A stretch of DNA of 48,186 nucleotides from Paenibacillus bovis. Its GTDB lineage: Bacteria; Bacillota; Bacilli; Bacillales; Bacillaceae_C. Positions 1 to 9,329 of the stretch are shown here, in pieces. Made by a program: the position numbers and the translations under genes. The notes under the pieces are model-generated. The model did not search any database. It was not told where the DNA came from and was given only the letters and a program-made list of their open reading frames with translations. The stretch spans positions 1 through 48,186 of the forward strand of contig VEFU01000016.1 in the NCBI GenBank assembly GCA_007679095.1, written 5' to 3'. Position 1 is the first letter of the stretch. Each line of letters begins with the position of its first letter.

Positions 1-129
1 TTCTTTGCGCAAAACAATAAAATTGAACATTTCGAGTATTTTTAATAATAAAATTAATTTAATGCAACGCTAGTGATCTTAACAGTATTTGCAACAAAAA
101 AGTAACAGTGGTATTTATTTATCAATATT

Positions 130-175
130 GTAACTTTTATGTTACCAATTTACATGTCGGATATTTTAATATAAT
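130..175 (+). promoter_or_regulatory. possible promoter region of the polysaccharide deacetylase gene
   Basis: A TATAAT hexamer lies at 170-175, about 30 bp before the start codon. A TTTACA at 149-154 is a poor -35 match because the spacer is only 15 bp. Just upstream, GTAAC at 130-134 and GTTAC at 141-145 form a short dyad, and another GTAAC occurs at 102-106; these could be a regulator site. Bases 1-129 are AT-rich and show nothing else I can support. Confidence 0.35.
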
Positions 176-204
176 AGTAGAATGTGTCGAAGGGATGAAA
201 CGGG

Positions 205-1245
205 ATGGATAGAACAACCAGAAGAAGAATGAGAAGGTTAAATAAAAAGGGGAAAATAGCGGCTAGTTTGTTATTTGCACTGTTAATGATGTTAGTGTAT
301 TTAATTTGGGTCGGAATTTCAGAAAGCAATGCTGAGGCAACGAAGAGTAATGGATATCCCGTAGTAGGACATAATGATCAAGAGCAGAATCAAACACCAG
401 AACCTGAGAAGGAAGAGGATACCCCTATCCAAGATGAAGAGGTGGATGAACCTGTTCAAAATGAAGAAGATGATTCTAATTTAGAAGATCCGCAGACTGA
501 TAAAGAATCGGAGCTGCCGATAGAAGAAGATCAACCAATTGATGAAAATAATGAAGAAACACCAAAAAATGATAATCAACAAAAAGACCAAGAGGGAGAA
601 AAGGATGATTCGACGGAAGGAGAGCAAAATGTGGAGACTGCATTAAAAACCGGGAAATATGTTTATTTAACGTTTGATGATGGCCCACATCCTGTATCGA
701 AAGACATCTTAGCACTCTTAGATAAATATAATGCGAAGGCAACTTTCTTTATGCTTGAACCAAATATGAAGAACCATCCAGAGGCAGTAAAAGCAATGGT
801 GGAAGGTGGCCATACAGTTGGTGTCCATGGTGTTACACATGATAAATCTAAAGTATATAAATCTCCAAGTAACTTTGTAAACGAAATGGAAAAAGCAATT
901 TCATATATATATGATTTAACTAATATTGATACATTGCTAAGTAGAGCGCCTTATGGATCAAAACCGTATATTACTCCACCTTTTAAGTCTGCAGCAGATG
1001 CAGCAAATTTAATTCTCTGGGACTGGAATATTGATTCAGTAGACTGGAAATTCCAGAATGGAGAATTTGTGGAGAAGGTAATTGAGCAAACGGAGCGTCT
1101 TGTTAATAAGGAACCACTTGTAGTTTTACTTCATGAAAAACCTACAACTCTAGAACATTTGGAAAAATTGCTTCAATATTATCAAAAGAACGGATATGAA
1201 ATGTTAGCACTTAATGAAGCAATGACCCCAGTTCAATTTAAATAG
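205..1245 (+). CDS. membrane-anchored polysaccharide deacetylase (NodB domain, CE4)
   Basis: Predicted cell-surface deacetylase of N-acetylated sugars, such as peptidoglycan or another wall glycan (346 aa). A basic N-terminus (residues 1-17) precedes one membrane segment (about 19-38), then a very acidic Glu/Asp/Asn/Gln linker (about 55-145) and a NodB domain from about 150. CE4 motifs are visible: TFDDGP at 156-161 (catalytic Asp and metal Asp), H-G-V-T-H at 208-212 (metal histidines), RAPYG at 247-251 and LLHE near 317. All metal ligands are present, so the enzyme should be active. Motif 3 has Ala where RPPYG is usual. The ATG follows a GGGATG-type ribosome binding site. The family is clear; the exact substrate is not. 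Confidence 0.88.
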   Translation: MDRTTRRRMRRLNKKGKIAASLLFALLMMLVYLIWVGISESNAEATKSNGYPVVGHNDQEQNQTPEPEKEEDTPIQDEEVDEPVQNEEDDSNLEDPQTDKESELPIEEDQPIDENNEETPKNDNQQKDQEGEKDDSTEGEQNVETALKTGKYVYLTFDDGPHPVSKDILALLDKYNAKATFFMLEPNMKNHPEAVKAMVEGGHTVGVHGVTHDKSKVYKSPSNFVNEMEKAISYIYDLTNIDTLLSRAPYGSKPYITPPFKSAADAANLILWDWNIDSVDWKFQNGEFVEKVIEQTERLVNKEPLVVLLHEKPTTLEHLEKLLQYYQKNGYEMLALNEAMTPVQFK

Positions 1246-1256
1246 AATATTAGATT

Positions 1257-1303
1257 AAAAGGTCAGATGAAACTCGCATAAGCGGATGAATGTCTGACCT
1301 TTT
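1257..1303 (+). terminator. Rho-independent terminator after the deacetylase gene
   Basis: An 11-bp stem (AAAAGGTCAGA at 1257-1267, TCTGACCTTTT at 1293-1303) follows the stop codon by a few bases and is T-rich at its 3' side. Confidence 0.8.
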
Positions 1304-1401
1304 GTATTTCTTTCGGAAAATATTCATAATTATTGATTTACATACAAGTAACTTAGGTTATGCTTTTATATAAGATAAATATTGTAATGGAGGTAAAAGC
1401 A

Positions 1402-1857
1402 GTGAATAAGAAAGTTTTGCTTGTAATAGCTAGTATGTTAATGCTGATTCTTACGGCATGTGGTGATAAGGATAATCAAGTTGATGAAGCTCCAGAAATA
1501 ATTGATGTGCAGCTACATGTGAATGAAACTGCAGATGTAAATGAAAAGCTTGTGCTGAAGGCAACCGTTACACAAGGCGATGAAAAAGTGAAAGATGCAG
1601 ATGAAGTGATGTTTGAAGTTTGGGAAGATGGAAATAAAGATGATAGCGAAATGATCGTTGCTACAAATAATGATGATGGTTCTTATGAAGCAGAAAAAGC
1701 ATTTGAACATGATGGCGTGTATATTGTTCAAGTCCATGTAACAGCAAGAAACATGCACAGCATGCCAAAAACAACTGTTGTAGTAGGTGACGCTACCCTC
1801 GAGGACCATCACAATGCAGAAGACGAAGAAGAGGAACACGATCACAGCGGTCATTAA
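1402..1857 (+). CDS. YtkA-like (FixH/YtkA fold) lipoprotein with His-rich tail
   Basis: Predicted surface lipoprotein of 151 aa when read from the GTG at 1402. That start is preferred because GGAGGT lies at 1389-1394; an upstream in-frame ATG at 1360 would put this ribosome site inside the gene. The signal peptide ends in a lipobox L-T-A-C, and the mature part has the YtkA beta-sandwich pattern (residues about 30-130). The tail is unusual: an acidic stretch with HH, HDHSGH at the very C-terminus, a likely metal-binding sequence. YtkA-like proteins are linked in the literature to copper or cytochrome-oxidase handling; a metallochaperone role here is inference. Terminates before a tandem repeat array. 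Confidence 0.8.
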   Translation: MNKKVLLVIASMLMLILTACGDKDNQVDEAPEIIDVQLHVNETADVNEKLVLKATVTQGDEKVKDADEVMFEVWEDGNKDDSEMIVATNNDDGSYEAEKAFEHDGVYIVQVHVTARNMHSMPKTTVVVGDATLEDHHNAEDEEEEHDHSGH

Positions 1858-1934
1858 TTATCTCAAATTACCCAATAGTTGCTGGCATATATAATAATAG
1901 TATAAACATTTATATTGAAAATGTTGATACAGGC

Positions 1935-2610
1935 TGCATCACGACCAATAGGAGAGAACGTTTAAGTAAAAATGATCGAGAGAAGTCCTGTCACGACAGA
2001 TATGCAATGAGTTATCAGTGGAAACGGTTGAGAGGAGTCCTGTCACGACGGTTATGTATGGAGATGCTTGTAAAAACGGTCGAGAGGAGCTTTATCAAGA
2101 CATATATTCATGGAGTCCTTCGTGGAAACGGTCGAGAGGAGCTTTGTCACGACGGATATGGTTTGAGTTAATAGTGAAACTGGTTGAGAGGAACCTTATC
2201 ACAACGGATATGCAATGAGTTATTCGTGAAAACGGTCGAGAGCAGCCCTGTCACGACAGATATGGTTTGAGTTATTAGTGAAACTGGTTGAGAGAAGCTT
2301 TATCAAGACGGATATGGCTTGAGTTAATAGTGAAATTGGTCGAGAGAAGCTTTATCAAGACGGATATTCATGGAGTCCTTCGTGAAAACGGTCGAGAGGA
2401 GCTTTATCACGACAGATATGCAATGAGTTATTCGTGGAAACAGTCGAGAGCAGCCCTGTCACGACAGATATGCAATGAGTTATTCGTGGAAACAGTCGAG
2501 AGAAGCCCTGTCACAACGGATAGACAAAGAGCAATTCGTAAAAAAGGTTGAGAGCATCTATATCACGACGTACATGCATAGAGCTATACATGATAACGGT
2601 CGAGAGAATC
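1935..2610. repeat. tandem array 1, 52-bp period, about 13 units
   Basis: An imperfect tandem array fills the gap between convergent genes. The anchor GAGAG (within GGTCGAGAG or GGTTGAGAG) occurs at 1978, 2030, 2082, 2134, 2186, 2238, 2290, 2342, 2394, 2446, 2498, 2550 and 2602, so all 12 steps are exactly 52 bp. An in-phase TCACGAC at 1939 marks a decayed first unit. Units differ by many substitutions but no net indels. A typical unit contains TCACGA about 26 bp before TCGTGA, an interrupted dyad. 52 is not divisible by 3, so short open frames here are chance. Bases 1858-1934 show nothing else. Confidence 0.92.
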
Positions 2611-2624
2611 GATATACTATAAAT

Positions 2625-2669
2625 AAACAGCAGCACCTCCATAATAAAGTGGAGGTGCTGCTGTTTTTA
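2625..2669. terminator. bidirectional terminator between array 1 and the alcohol dehydrogenase
   Basis: A perfect 16-bp stem (AAACAGCAGCACCTCC at 2625-2640 and its complement at 2651-2666) with a 10-base loop. It has T-rich flanks in both directions, but serves mainly the minus-strand dehydrogenase gene ending at 2673. Confidence 0.9.
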
Positions 2670-2672
2670 TGT

Positions 2673-3836
2673 TTATAGTGATGCCTGATATATTGCTAAT
2701 ACATCGTCACGATTTAATTTTGTGAAGTTACCAAACTCACCGTTTACCATTGCTTTATCAGCCATTTCTTCAAGTCTGCTATCATCGATATCATAATCTG
2801 CAAGACGAGAAGGTGCACCAATACTATTCCAAAACTCGCGAAGTTTTTCGATCCCTTCTAAACCAATCTCTTCATCTGTTTTACCGTTGGCATCTACTCC
2901 AAATACACGGATAGCTAATTGCTTAAAACGAGACGGTTTTACATGTAAATTATGCTTCATCCAGTTTGGAAACAGAATGGCAAGACCGCCACCATGTGGA
3001 ATATCATAAACAGCGGAAACAGCGTGTTCAATATTATGTGAAGCCCAATCGCCACGATACCCCATATTTAATATTCCGTTTAACGCCATCGTACCACAAT
3101 AAAGGATTGTTGCACGATGCTCATAATTTTCTAAATCTGCCAGTAACTTTGGTGCAGTTTCCATTACCGTAATGAGCAAAGATTCACACATTCTATCTTG
3201 AAAATCTGTATTCTCGGTTAGATGGAAATAATGTTCAAACACATGAGACATCATATCGACAATCCCATAAACAGTTTGATCCTTTGGAACAGTGAAAGTA
3301 TTCACTGGATCTAGGATAGAAAATTTAGGGAATGTATACGGACTTCCCCAACCGTGTTTTTCTTTTGTCTCCCAATTTGTAATGACAGAACCAGAGTTCA
3401 TTTCGGAGCCAGTTGCAGCTAAAGTAAGCACGGTACCAAAAGGTAAGGCGTCTGTAACACTTGCTTTCTTTATGATGAAATCCCACGCGTCCCCATCATA
3501 TTTTGCACCTGCAGCTACTGCCTTAGTACAATCTATTACACTTCCACCACCAACTGCAAGAAGAAACTCAATCCCTTCTTCCTTACAAATTTGAACTCCT
3601 TTATGTACAGTAGAAAGGCGTGGATTAGGCTCAACACCTGCAAGTTCAAATACATCGGCACCAATTTCCTGTAAAATTTCTTTGACTTGATCATACAATC
3701 CATTTCTTTTAATACTTCCGCCACCATAAACCATTAGAATTTTTTTCCCGTATGGAGGAATTTCGGTTTTTAGTTGTTCCAATTGTCCTTTACCAAAGAT
3801 CAATTTTGTTGGATTCCAGAAAGTAAAATTATCCAT
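2673..3836 (-). CDS. yugJ: iron-containing alcohol dehydrogenase (YugJ/BdhA type)
   Basis: NAD(P)H-dependent group III alcohol dehydrogenase, 387 aa, a size shared with B. subtilis YugJ/YugK and clostridial butanol dehydrogenases. Visible features: nucleotide-binding region with GGGSVID near residue 97, the metal-site segment [12 protein letters not shown] (Asp and His ligands) and the second metal segment containing [17 protein letters not shown] with two His ligands. It probably reduces aldehydes during fermentation or detoxification in the cytoplasm. It stands alone between a terminator and the threonine operon. The gene symbol is by family resemblance; specificity cannot be read from sequence. 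Confidence 0.88.
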   Translation of the reverse strand: MDNFTFWNPTKLIFGKGQLEQLKTEIPPYGKKILMVYGGGSIKRNGLYDQVKEILQEIGADVFELAGVEPNPRLSTVHKGVQICKEEGIEFLLAVGGGSVIDCTKAVAAGAKYDGDAWDFIIKKASVTDALPFGTVLTLAATGSEMNSGSVITNWETKEKHGWGSPYTFPKFSILDPVNTFTVPKDQTVYGIVDMMSHVFEHYFHLTENTDFQDRMCESLLITVMETAPKLLADLENYEHRATILYCGTMALNGILNMGYRGDWASHNIEHAVSAVYDIPHGGGLAILFPNWMKHNLHVKPSRFKQLAIRVFGVDANGKTDEEIGLEGIEKLREFWNSIGAPSRLADYDIDDSRLEEMADKAMVNGEFGNFTKLNRDDVLAIYQASL

Positions 3837-3883
3837 TTATGATCAACTCCTTCGTTTAATATTATGCTTTATCAAGACGAAGA

Positions 3884-3922
3884 AATCAAAAAAAGGGACT
3901 GCAAATAAATGCAATCCCTTTT
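3884..3922 (-). terminator. terminator of the hom-thrC-thrB operon
   Basis: AAAAGGGA at 3891-3898 pairs with TCCCTTTT at 3915-3922, with TGC/GCA pairing inside. On the minus strand it is followed by seven T residues. It lies three bases after the thrB stop. Confidence 0.88.
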
Positions 3923-3924
3923 GA

Positions 3925-4845
3925 TTATTTAGAAGTCTTTTCTGTTTCAGATATATAGCTTACATGTATTCCAACATCATCCATGGATAATAGTTGTACT
4001 TCATAGGATGGGAAGGTTGTTTTGAGTTTACTTTCAATCTTATGACCTTTGCCTTTAGGAGCGAAGGATATCATTGTTGGTCCTGCACCGCTAATTACTG
4101 TTCCGTATGCTCCAGCTAGTTTTGCCTCTTGACGGATTTGTTCATAATTTGGAATAAGTGTTGCTCGGTATGGCTCATGAAACAGGTCTGCTTCCATCAT
4201 CTTACCTGCAAGAGTAAAATCCCCTGTAGTCAAAGCGGCAATCATCACATTACTTACCGCACTGGCAGCCGCAGCTTCGTTTCGGGAAAATTGTTCCGGT
4301 AATACTTTACGAGCATCTTCCGTTTTTAGTTCAAACGTCGGAATATAAACAACTAAATCTAGTGGCACATCCGCCTTTTGTAAAATTTCTATCTCACCAT
4401 TAGGAAGAAGAACAGAAACAATGAAGCCACCGTATAATGCAGCTGCTACATTATCTGGATGACCTTCCATTTCAGTAGCAAGTTTTAACTTATCCGCTTT
4501 TGTTAAGGATAAAGAGCAAAGTTGATTTGCTACTTCAATTCCTGCAATGATCGCAGAAGCACTACTACCAAGACCGCGTGCCAATGGAATTTCACTTTCC
4601 ATTGTAATTTTACATGGAGTCAATGTTTTGTTGTAAGCATTGGCTGTATGTAAGGCCGCTTGATAGACTAAATGATCTGTCACAGGAGGAACGGAAGGGA
4701 GGTGAACAGAACGATGCTCAATCTCCCATTGTGTTGATTCTTCCACATGTAACGTAAGATAACGATTGACGGCCATTCCTGCTGAATCAAATCCCGGTCC
4801 TATATTTGCAGTGCTAGCAGGAACTGCAATTGTCATCCTACTCAT
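3925..4845 (-). CDS. thrB: homoserine kinase
   Basis: Phosphorylates L-homoserine to O-phosphohomoserine with ATP, the step before threonine synthase. It is a GHMP kinase of 306 aa, the usual length. The phosphate-binding loop [12 protein letters not shown] lies near residues 88-99, an N-terminal segment [16 protein letters not shown] matches the family, and a Gly-rich [13 protein letters not shown] is near 235-247. The start overlaps the thrC stop by four bases, so the two are translationally coupled. Third gene of a hom-thrC-thrB operon, the B. subtilis order. Confidence 0.96.
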   Translation of the reverse strand: MSRMTIAVPASTANIGPGFDSAGMAVNRYLTLHVEESTQWEIEHRSVHLPSVPPVTDHLVYQAALHTANAYNKTLTPCKITMESEIPLARGLGSSASAIIAGIEVANQLCSLSLTKADKLKLATEMEGHPDNVAAALYGGFIVSVLLPNGEIEILQKADVPLDLVVYIPTFELKTEDARKVLPEQFSRNEAAAASAVSNVMIAALTTGDFTLAGKMMEADLFHEPYRATLIPNYEQIRQEAKLAGAYGTVISGAGPTMISFAPKGKGHKIESKLKTTFPSYEVQLLSMDDVGIHVSYISETEKTSK

Positions 4846-5903
4846 TGACTAACGACGCCTTCAATATATTTTAAAACAGTTTGTTCATCATTGGGTAGTA
4901 AAGTTGTTTCGATATTCAGTTCTGAAATAGCTGTTTGTGGATCTTTTAAACCATTCCCAGTTAGCACAGCTACAACTTTACTTCCTTGTGGAATAGCACC
5001 ACTCTTCACTTGTTGAAGAACACCAGCAATGGAAGCACATGATGCTGGTTCTGCAAAGACGCCTTCCGTTTTTGCAAGTAGTTTAAATGCTTCTAGAATT
5101 TCTGGGTCACTTACAGATTTAATTGTACCACCTGATTCATCACGAGCAGCTTCTGCTAAGCTCCAGCTTGCAGGGTTACCAATTCGGATAGCTGTAGCAA
5201 CTGTTTCAGGTTCAGCAATTGGCTTTCCTTGTACAATCGCAGCCGCACCTTCTGCTTCAAAACCAAACATTTTTGGAAGTCCAGTTTGTTTGATTTCGTT
5301 ATATTCCTTAAACCCTTTCCAATATGCGCTAATGTTTCCAGCATTACCTACAGGGATTGCTAGAATATCAGGCGCACCGCCAAGTTGATCACAAACCTCA
5401 AATGCAGCTGTTTTTTGACCTTCTAAACGATATGGATTCACCGAGTTAACAAGTGTTACTGGAGAAGTCTCACTAATTGTTCTTACCATATTTAAAGCAT
5501 CATCAAAGTTACCTTCAATTTCAACGATTTCAGCGCCATACATCATTGCTTGTGCTAATTTTCCTAGCGCAACTTTACCTTTAGGAATGACAATTATCGC
5601 TCTAATACCTGCTTTTGCAGCATATGCAGCAGCGGCAGCAGAAGTATTTCCAGTAGAAGCACAAATAATGGACTTACTACCTTCCTCGAGAGCCTTTGCA
5701 ACTGCCATTACCATTCCACGGTCTTTAAATGAACCAGTTGGATTTGCACCTTCGATTTTTGCATGTAATTCAATTCCAAGCTGCTTCGATAAATTAGAGA
5801 GATGGACCAACGGTGTATTTCCCTCATTTAGCGTTAACGCCGGAGTTTCATCAGTTACTGGTAAATATTCTCTGTATTGTGCTATTAAGCCCGGCCATTT
5901 CAT
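4842..5903 (-). CDS. thrC: threonine synthase
   Basis: PLP enzyme that converts O-phosphohomoserine to L-threonine (353 aa, the short Bacillus-type form). The PLP lysine is in [11 protein letters not shown] near residue 60, followed by the [13 protein letters not shown] phosphate-binding segment; a Gly-rich PVGNAGN segment lies near 185. The ATG at 5903 overlaps the last base of hom, and the ribosome site (GGAGATGG) lies inside the hom 3' end, typical of coupled translation. Confidence 0.97.
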   Translation of the reverse strand: MKWPGLIAQYREYLPVTDETPALTLNEGNTPLVHLSNLSKQLGIELHAKIEGANPTGSFKDRGMVMAVAKALEEGSKSIICASTGNTSAAAAAYAAKAGIRAIIVIPKGKVALGKLAQAMMYGAEIVEIEGNFDDALNMVRTISETSPVTLVNSVNPYRLEGQKTAAFEVCDQLGGAPDILAIPVGNAGNISAYWKGFKEYNEIKQTGLPKMFGFEAEGAAAIVQGKPIAEPETVATAIRIGNPASWSLAEAARDESGGTIKSVSDPEILEAFKLLAKTEGVFAEPASCASIAGVLQQVKSGAIPQGSKVVAVLTGNGLKDPQTAISELNIETTLLPNDEQTVLKYIEGVVSQ

Positions 5904-7204
5904 TATTTTTTTCCATCTCCTTCAACACGATAATAACTAATAACATTATCTACAACAGGTAGATCACTTAATTCCATTAATGCCTTTTGGAAGCTTTCCA
6001 AAGATATAGTATGTGTAACAATAATGATTTCAGCAACTTCTTTTTTCTTTAAAGGTTGTTGTAAAATCTTTTCAAAACTAATTCCTAATTCATTAAATAA
6101 AGATGTGATTTTGGAGAATGCACCAACTTCATCTTTCAAATGGAGACGGAAATAGTATTGTCCGAAGCGTTGTTCAGGTGTTTTTAACACACGTTCAAAT
6201 CTTGGTTTCACTACGCTAGTTCCATTGACTTGTAGTTTCATATTTTTAATAACTGAAATTACATCAGCCATTACTGCAGTAGCAGTAGGAAGACTACCAG
6301 CACCAGGACCATAGAACATCGTTTCTCCAACAGCTTTTCCGTTCACGTAAATAGCATTATATTCATCTTTCACAGCTGCTAATGGATGATTTCTACTTAG
6401 GAAGGTTGGTTGAACACTGATTTCTAATTGTTGGTCTTCTATATGTGCATGACCAATTAATTTCATTGTGTATCCAAGTTGTTTTCCATAATTTAAATCA
6501 CTAACGGAAACATTGCTAATACCTGAAACTTCGACGTCTTCCAAGTCTACATTTGTAAAGAATGCAAGTCTTGCTAAAATTGCCATTTTCCTAGCTGCAT
6601 CTAGTCCTTCGACATCGGCAGTAGGATCAGCTTCTGCAAAACCAAGTTCTTGTGCTTCTTTTAGTGCAGCCTCATAGGATAGGCCATCCTCATCCATTTT
6701 CGTTAAAATGTAGTTCGTCGTTCCGTTTACAATTCCCATGATTTTTTGGATACGGTCAGATACAAGGCCATCAGCTAATCCTCTTAAGATAGGAATTCCG
6801 CCCGCAACACTTGCTTCATAGAATAAATCGCACTCATTTTCCACAGCTAAATCTTGCAATTCAGGACCATATAATGCGATTAAGTCTTTATTTGCAGTTA
6901 CTACGTGCTTTTTCGCTTTAAGAGCTTGCGTTATGTAAGCTCGTGATTCTTCAATTCCACCCATTACTTCAATAACTACATCAATTTCCGGATCTTGTAA
7001 TACTTCATTTGCATCTGTAGTGAGGTGTACTTGATGATTTCCTAGATCGCGATTTTTATGGATATCACGAACGAGGATACTTTTCACCCGTACTTCACAG
7101 CCTACTTGATGGACAAGATCTTCTTGATGCTGTTGAATTAGTTGTACAACCCCGGAGCCTACAGTACCTAATCCTAATAGGCCGATAGATACATAGTTTT
7201 TCAT
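5903..7204 (-). CDS. hom: homoserine dehydrogenase with C-terminal ACT domain
   Basis: Reduces aspartate semialdehyde to homoserine, at the branch toward threonine and methionine. 433 aa: an N-terminal Rossmann fold with [12 protein letters not shown] (about residues 8-19), the catalytic homoserine-dehydrogenase domain with [11 protein letters not shown], and a C-terminal ACT domain from about residue 350 ([20 protein letters not shown]). The ACT domain indicates allosteric feedback, in this family usually by threonine. The ATG follows GAGGTGAGG. First gene of hom-thrC-thrB, with a sigma-A promoter about 50 bp upstream. Confidence 0.97.
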   Translation of the reverse strand: MKNYVSIGLLGLGTVGSGVVQLIQQHQEDLVHQVGCEVRVKSILVRDIHKNRDLGNHQVHLTTDANEVLQDPEIDVVIEVMGGIEESRAYITQALKAKKHVVTANKDLIALYGPELQDLAVENECDLFYEASVAGGIPILRGLADGLVSDRIQKIMGIVNGTTNYILTKMDEDGLSYEAALKEAQELGFAEADPTADVEGLDAARKMAILARLAFFTNVDLEDVEVSGISNVSVSDLNYGKQLGYTMKLIGHAHIEDQQLEISVQPTFLSRNHPLAAVKDEYNAIYVNGKAVGETMFYGPGAGSLPTATAVMADVISVIKNMKLQVNGTSVVKPRFERVLKTPEQRFGQYYFRLHLKDEVGAFSKITSLFNELGISFEKILQQPLKKKEVAEIIIVTHTISLESFQKALMELSDLPVVDNVISYYRVEGDGKK

Positions 7205-7254
7205 TTTAGTTCCTCACCTCATTTTGTCTTTCTGTTAAATACATTTGTGTTTTT

Positions 7255-7283
7255 ATAGTAGACATATTAACGTGGAAAGTCAA
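7255..7283 (-). promoter_or_regulatory. sigma-A promoter of the threonine operon
   Basis: On the minus strand, TTGACT (7283-7278), a 17-bp spacer and TACTAT (7260-7255) give a near-consensus housekeeping promoter about 50 bp before the hom start. I see no T-box or other leader structure in the short 5' leader. Confidence 0.75.
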
Positions 7284-7487
7284 TAGTTTTTTGAAAAAAG
7301 GGCAAAATGGAATTATAAAGATAATTATAAATCGACATGAAGAAAAATGAAACTAAAGATTCAGTTATTCGTATTGTTATATAAATACAGTAATTGTTTT
7401 ATGGATGTAATCCAGGCACCAGATAAGGAAAGTGGATGGTTTATCTACCAGGGAGATTCTAAAGGACACTATGCATTGAAAAGAGTG

Positions 7488-7790
7488 ATGAAATGTCCCA
7501 TAGGAGTGCTCTAATGGACATTACGTGATGAGGGAGCAGTTGAAATGTCCAATAGGAGCGTTGTAATGGACACTTCTAGGGTGATAGGCAGTTGAAATGT
7601 CCGATAGAAGGTCCCTAATAGACATTACAAGATCAAAAACCGATGAAATGTCCGATAGAACCATTCAATTCAACATTTTACGTAGAAAAGTCCGCTGAAA
7701 TGTACAATACCATTTCATCTTAGTTAAGCAATGAAAAGTCTAATAGATTGTCCTACATAAACATATAAAGGTGAAAAGACCAATAAAATG
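7488..7790. repeat. tandem array 2, 52-bp period, family B
   Basis: The anchor GAAATGTC or GAAATGTA occurs at 7490, 7542, 7594, 7645 and 7697 (steps 52, 52, 51, 52), with decayed copies to about 7790. Each unit is an imperfect hairpin: AATGTCCCATAG, a 7-base loop, CTAATGGACATT, then about 21 bp of linker. The same unit family returns in array 4 at 28.4 kb. The array lies upstream of the zinc-ribbon gene and behind the divergent hom promoter. The rest of 7284-7487 shows no gene. Confidence 0.88.
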
Positions 7791-7851
7791 TTTATGGTAC
7801 TGATTAAAAACATACTTGTTTAATATTTATCTATAGGAAGGGGAAGTGAAT

Positions 7852-8055
7852 ATGGCGGATAAAGGTTGTATAAAGTGTGGGAGTACAAGTGCATCTACAA
7901 AAGAGGTGGCAATGACAGGAACGGGTCTTTCTAAAATGTTTGATATTCAGCACAATCAATTCGTTGTTGTTTATTGTAACAACTGTGGATACTCGGAATT
8001 TTATAATAAAAAATCATCTACAGGATCTAATATACTAGATTTGTTCTTTGGATAA
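7852..8055 (+). CDS. small zinc-ribbon nucleic-acid-binding protein
   Basis: Protein of 67 aa with two CxxC knuckles (C-I-K-C near residue 6 and C-N-N-C near 43), a treble-clef or zinc-ribbon layout found in short predicted nucleic-acid-binding proteins of Firmicutes. The ATG at 7852 is preferred over GTG at 7846 because the AGGAAGGGG ribosome site (about 7835-7843) is correctly spaced only from 7852. It is a single-gene unit with its own terminator. Cellular role not known. Confidence 0.75.
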   Translation: MADKGCIKCGSTSASTKEVAMTGTGLSKMFDIQHNQFVVVYCNNCGYSEFYNKKSSTGSNILDLFFG

Positions 8056-8056
8056 T

Positions 8057-8096
8057 AAAAAAAATGGGAGGTACGATATGTACTTCCTATTTTTTT
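8057..8096 (+). terminator. terminator after the zinc-ribbon gene
   Basis: A-rich 5' arm, a GGGAGGTAC / GTACTTCCT stem and a T-rich 3' arm ending with a run of T residues directly after the stop codon. Confidence 0.75.
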
Positions 8097-8101
8097 ACCC
8101 C

Positions 8102-8144
8102 TTGACGTGTTCGTGTGTTCTAGTGTACTATCCAAATAGAACAC
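8102..8144 (+). promoter_or_regulatory. promoter and GntR operator of the yhcEFGHI cluster
   Basis: TTGACG (8102-8107), an 18-bp spacer and TACTAT (8126-8131) form a sigma-A-type promoter. A perfect 8-bp inverted repeat, GTGTTCTA at 8115-8122 and TAGAACAC at 8137-8144 with a 14-bp spacer, brackets the -10 element. The cluster encodes a YtrA-subfamily GntR repressor, so this is most likely its autoregulatory operator (inference). GGAGG at 8156-8160 serves the first gene. Confidence 0.78.
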
Positions 8145-8170
8145 TAATACATAGTGGAGGTTGAACATTA

Positions 8171-8944
8171 ATGAAACCATTTATTGGTCTTTTGAAAAAA
8201 GAAATGCTCATTTCGAGGTTTTGGTATTGTACATGGTTAGTTATCCTGTTGCTCGGACTAACTGCGAGCACGATAATCGCTTTTCGTATAGAAGAACCAA
8301 CGGCCATTATACCTATCACAACGCTAGTCATGCCGTCCCATATATTTTTCATGCCTGTTATGATTGGAGCGCTATTAAGGCTCGAAGGCAAAACGCAATT
8401 GTGGCTTTATAATCCACAAAGTAGCATGAAATTATTATTAGCTAAATTGACTACTGCATTTATTTTTCAAATTATTTCACAACTAATAGTTATTGCTTAT
8501 ACGGTTCTAATGACATCATTTCTATCCAGTCGTGGTGTAGAAATTAATATTTCGATAGCAGCTATCACATTAACCTATTTAGTAATGCTTGCAATCGCCT
8601 TATATTTTTCTATTTGGGTTACGTTTTTGTGGACACTTTACCATTCTTTAGGGAGATACCCAGCATGTAGAAATTATCGCTGGCTTTCTGTTGCGATCAC
8701 TGTAATCAGTTTCAACGTCTTTGAAGCCTTACTTATAAGATTCAATATAATGAAAGATCATCTATTTGGGTGGTCTACAACAATGGAAGCGATGATTTCT
8801 ATACGTTACAACCAAGGTGTTGGTTGGTCGATGGATACGCTGGAAATTTCTGTGCCGATTTTGCCCATACTTCTTTATGGTGTATTAGCAATCCTGTTAT
8901 TCTTTGCAGCAACGAAGTTACTTGATAAAAAAGTGGAGGTGTAA
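8171..8944 (+). CDS. yhcE: YhcE-like ABC transporter membrane subunit
   Basis: Hydrophobic protein of 257 aa with about six predicted membrane segments, no soluble domain and no signal peptide. Position and size match B. subtilis YhcE, first gene of yhcEFGHI. It probably pairs with the YhcG ATPase encoded two genes downstream. It has no recognisable substrate motif. Start chosen by GGAGG 10 bases upstream. The next gene starts five bases after its stop. Confidence 0.7.
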   Translation: MKPFIGLLKKEMLISRFWYCTWLVILLLGLTASTIIAFRIEEPTAIIPITTLVMPSHIFFMPVMIGALLRLEGKTQLWLYNPQSSMKLLLAKLTTAFIFQIISQLIVIAYTVLMTSFLSSRGVEINISIAAITLTYLVMLAIALYFSIWVTFLWTLYHSLGRYPACRNYRWLSVAITVISFNVFEALLIRFNIMKDHLFGWSTTMEAMISIRYNQGVGWSMDTLEISVPILPILLYGVLAILLFFAATKLLDKKVEV

Positions 8945-8948
8945 ATCG

Positions 8949-9329
8949 GTGGGAAAGGAATTCGAAGTATCAAAACCAATTTATATCCAAATTGCCGAGA
9001 AAGTATATCAACAAATCATCCGTAAAGAAATTAGCCCAGGTGAAAAATTACCTTCTGTAAGAGAAATGGCGATTCAATCAGGGGTTAACCCGAACACTAT
9101 CCAACGAACATATTCAGAAATGGAGAGGATGGGAGTAGTGGAAACAAAGCGAGGACAAGGGACATTTGTTGTGGAAAATGAAGACATCGTTCTTCAATTA
9201 AAACAATCAATGCAACTGGAAATAATCGGACAGTTTGTAAACAATATGAAAGAGCTTGGATTTACGAAAGACCAGATGCTTGAAGGTCTCCATGAATATT
9301 TAAAAGCAGGTGATAGAAGTGACAATTAA
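8949..9329 (+). CDS. yhcF: GntR-family repressor, YtrA subfamily
   Basis: DNA-binding regulator of 126 aa. The N-terminal winged helix (residues 8-75) carries the family pattern [24 protein letters not shown] and [16 protein letters not shown]; a short C-terminal helical tail replaces the large effector domain, as in YtrA-type regulators. GTG at 8949 is chosen because GGAGG (8936-8940) precedes it; the in-frame ATG at 8904 lies deep inside yhcE. It likely represses its own cluster through the dyad at 8115-8144, responding to an envelope stress or antibiotic signal as for other YtrA-type systems (inference). Confidence 0.86.
   Translation: MGKEFEVSKPIYIQIAEKVYQQIIRKEISPGEKLPSVREMAIQSGVNPNTIQRTYSEMERMGVVETKRGQGTFVVENEDIVLQLKQSMQLEIIGQFVNNMKELGFTKDQMLEGLHEYLKAGDRSDN

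Noticed and set aside
1935-2610. CRISPR array in the tandem repeats
   Set aside because: Units are 52 bp throughout with no constant repeat alternating with unique spacers, divergence is spread over the whole unit, and no cas genes are present.
3292-3594. Several antisense open frames of 60-130 codons opposite hom, thrC, floT, mreBH and others
   Set aside because: They lie entirely opposite well-supported genes, lack ribosome sites and show no protein family features.
7205-7254. T-box or threonine attenuator ahead of hom
   Set aside because: The leader between promoter and start is only about 50 bases and contains no T-box motif or terminator hairpin.
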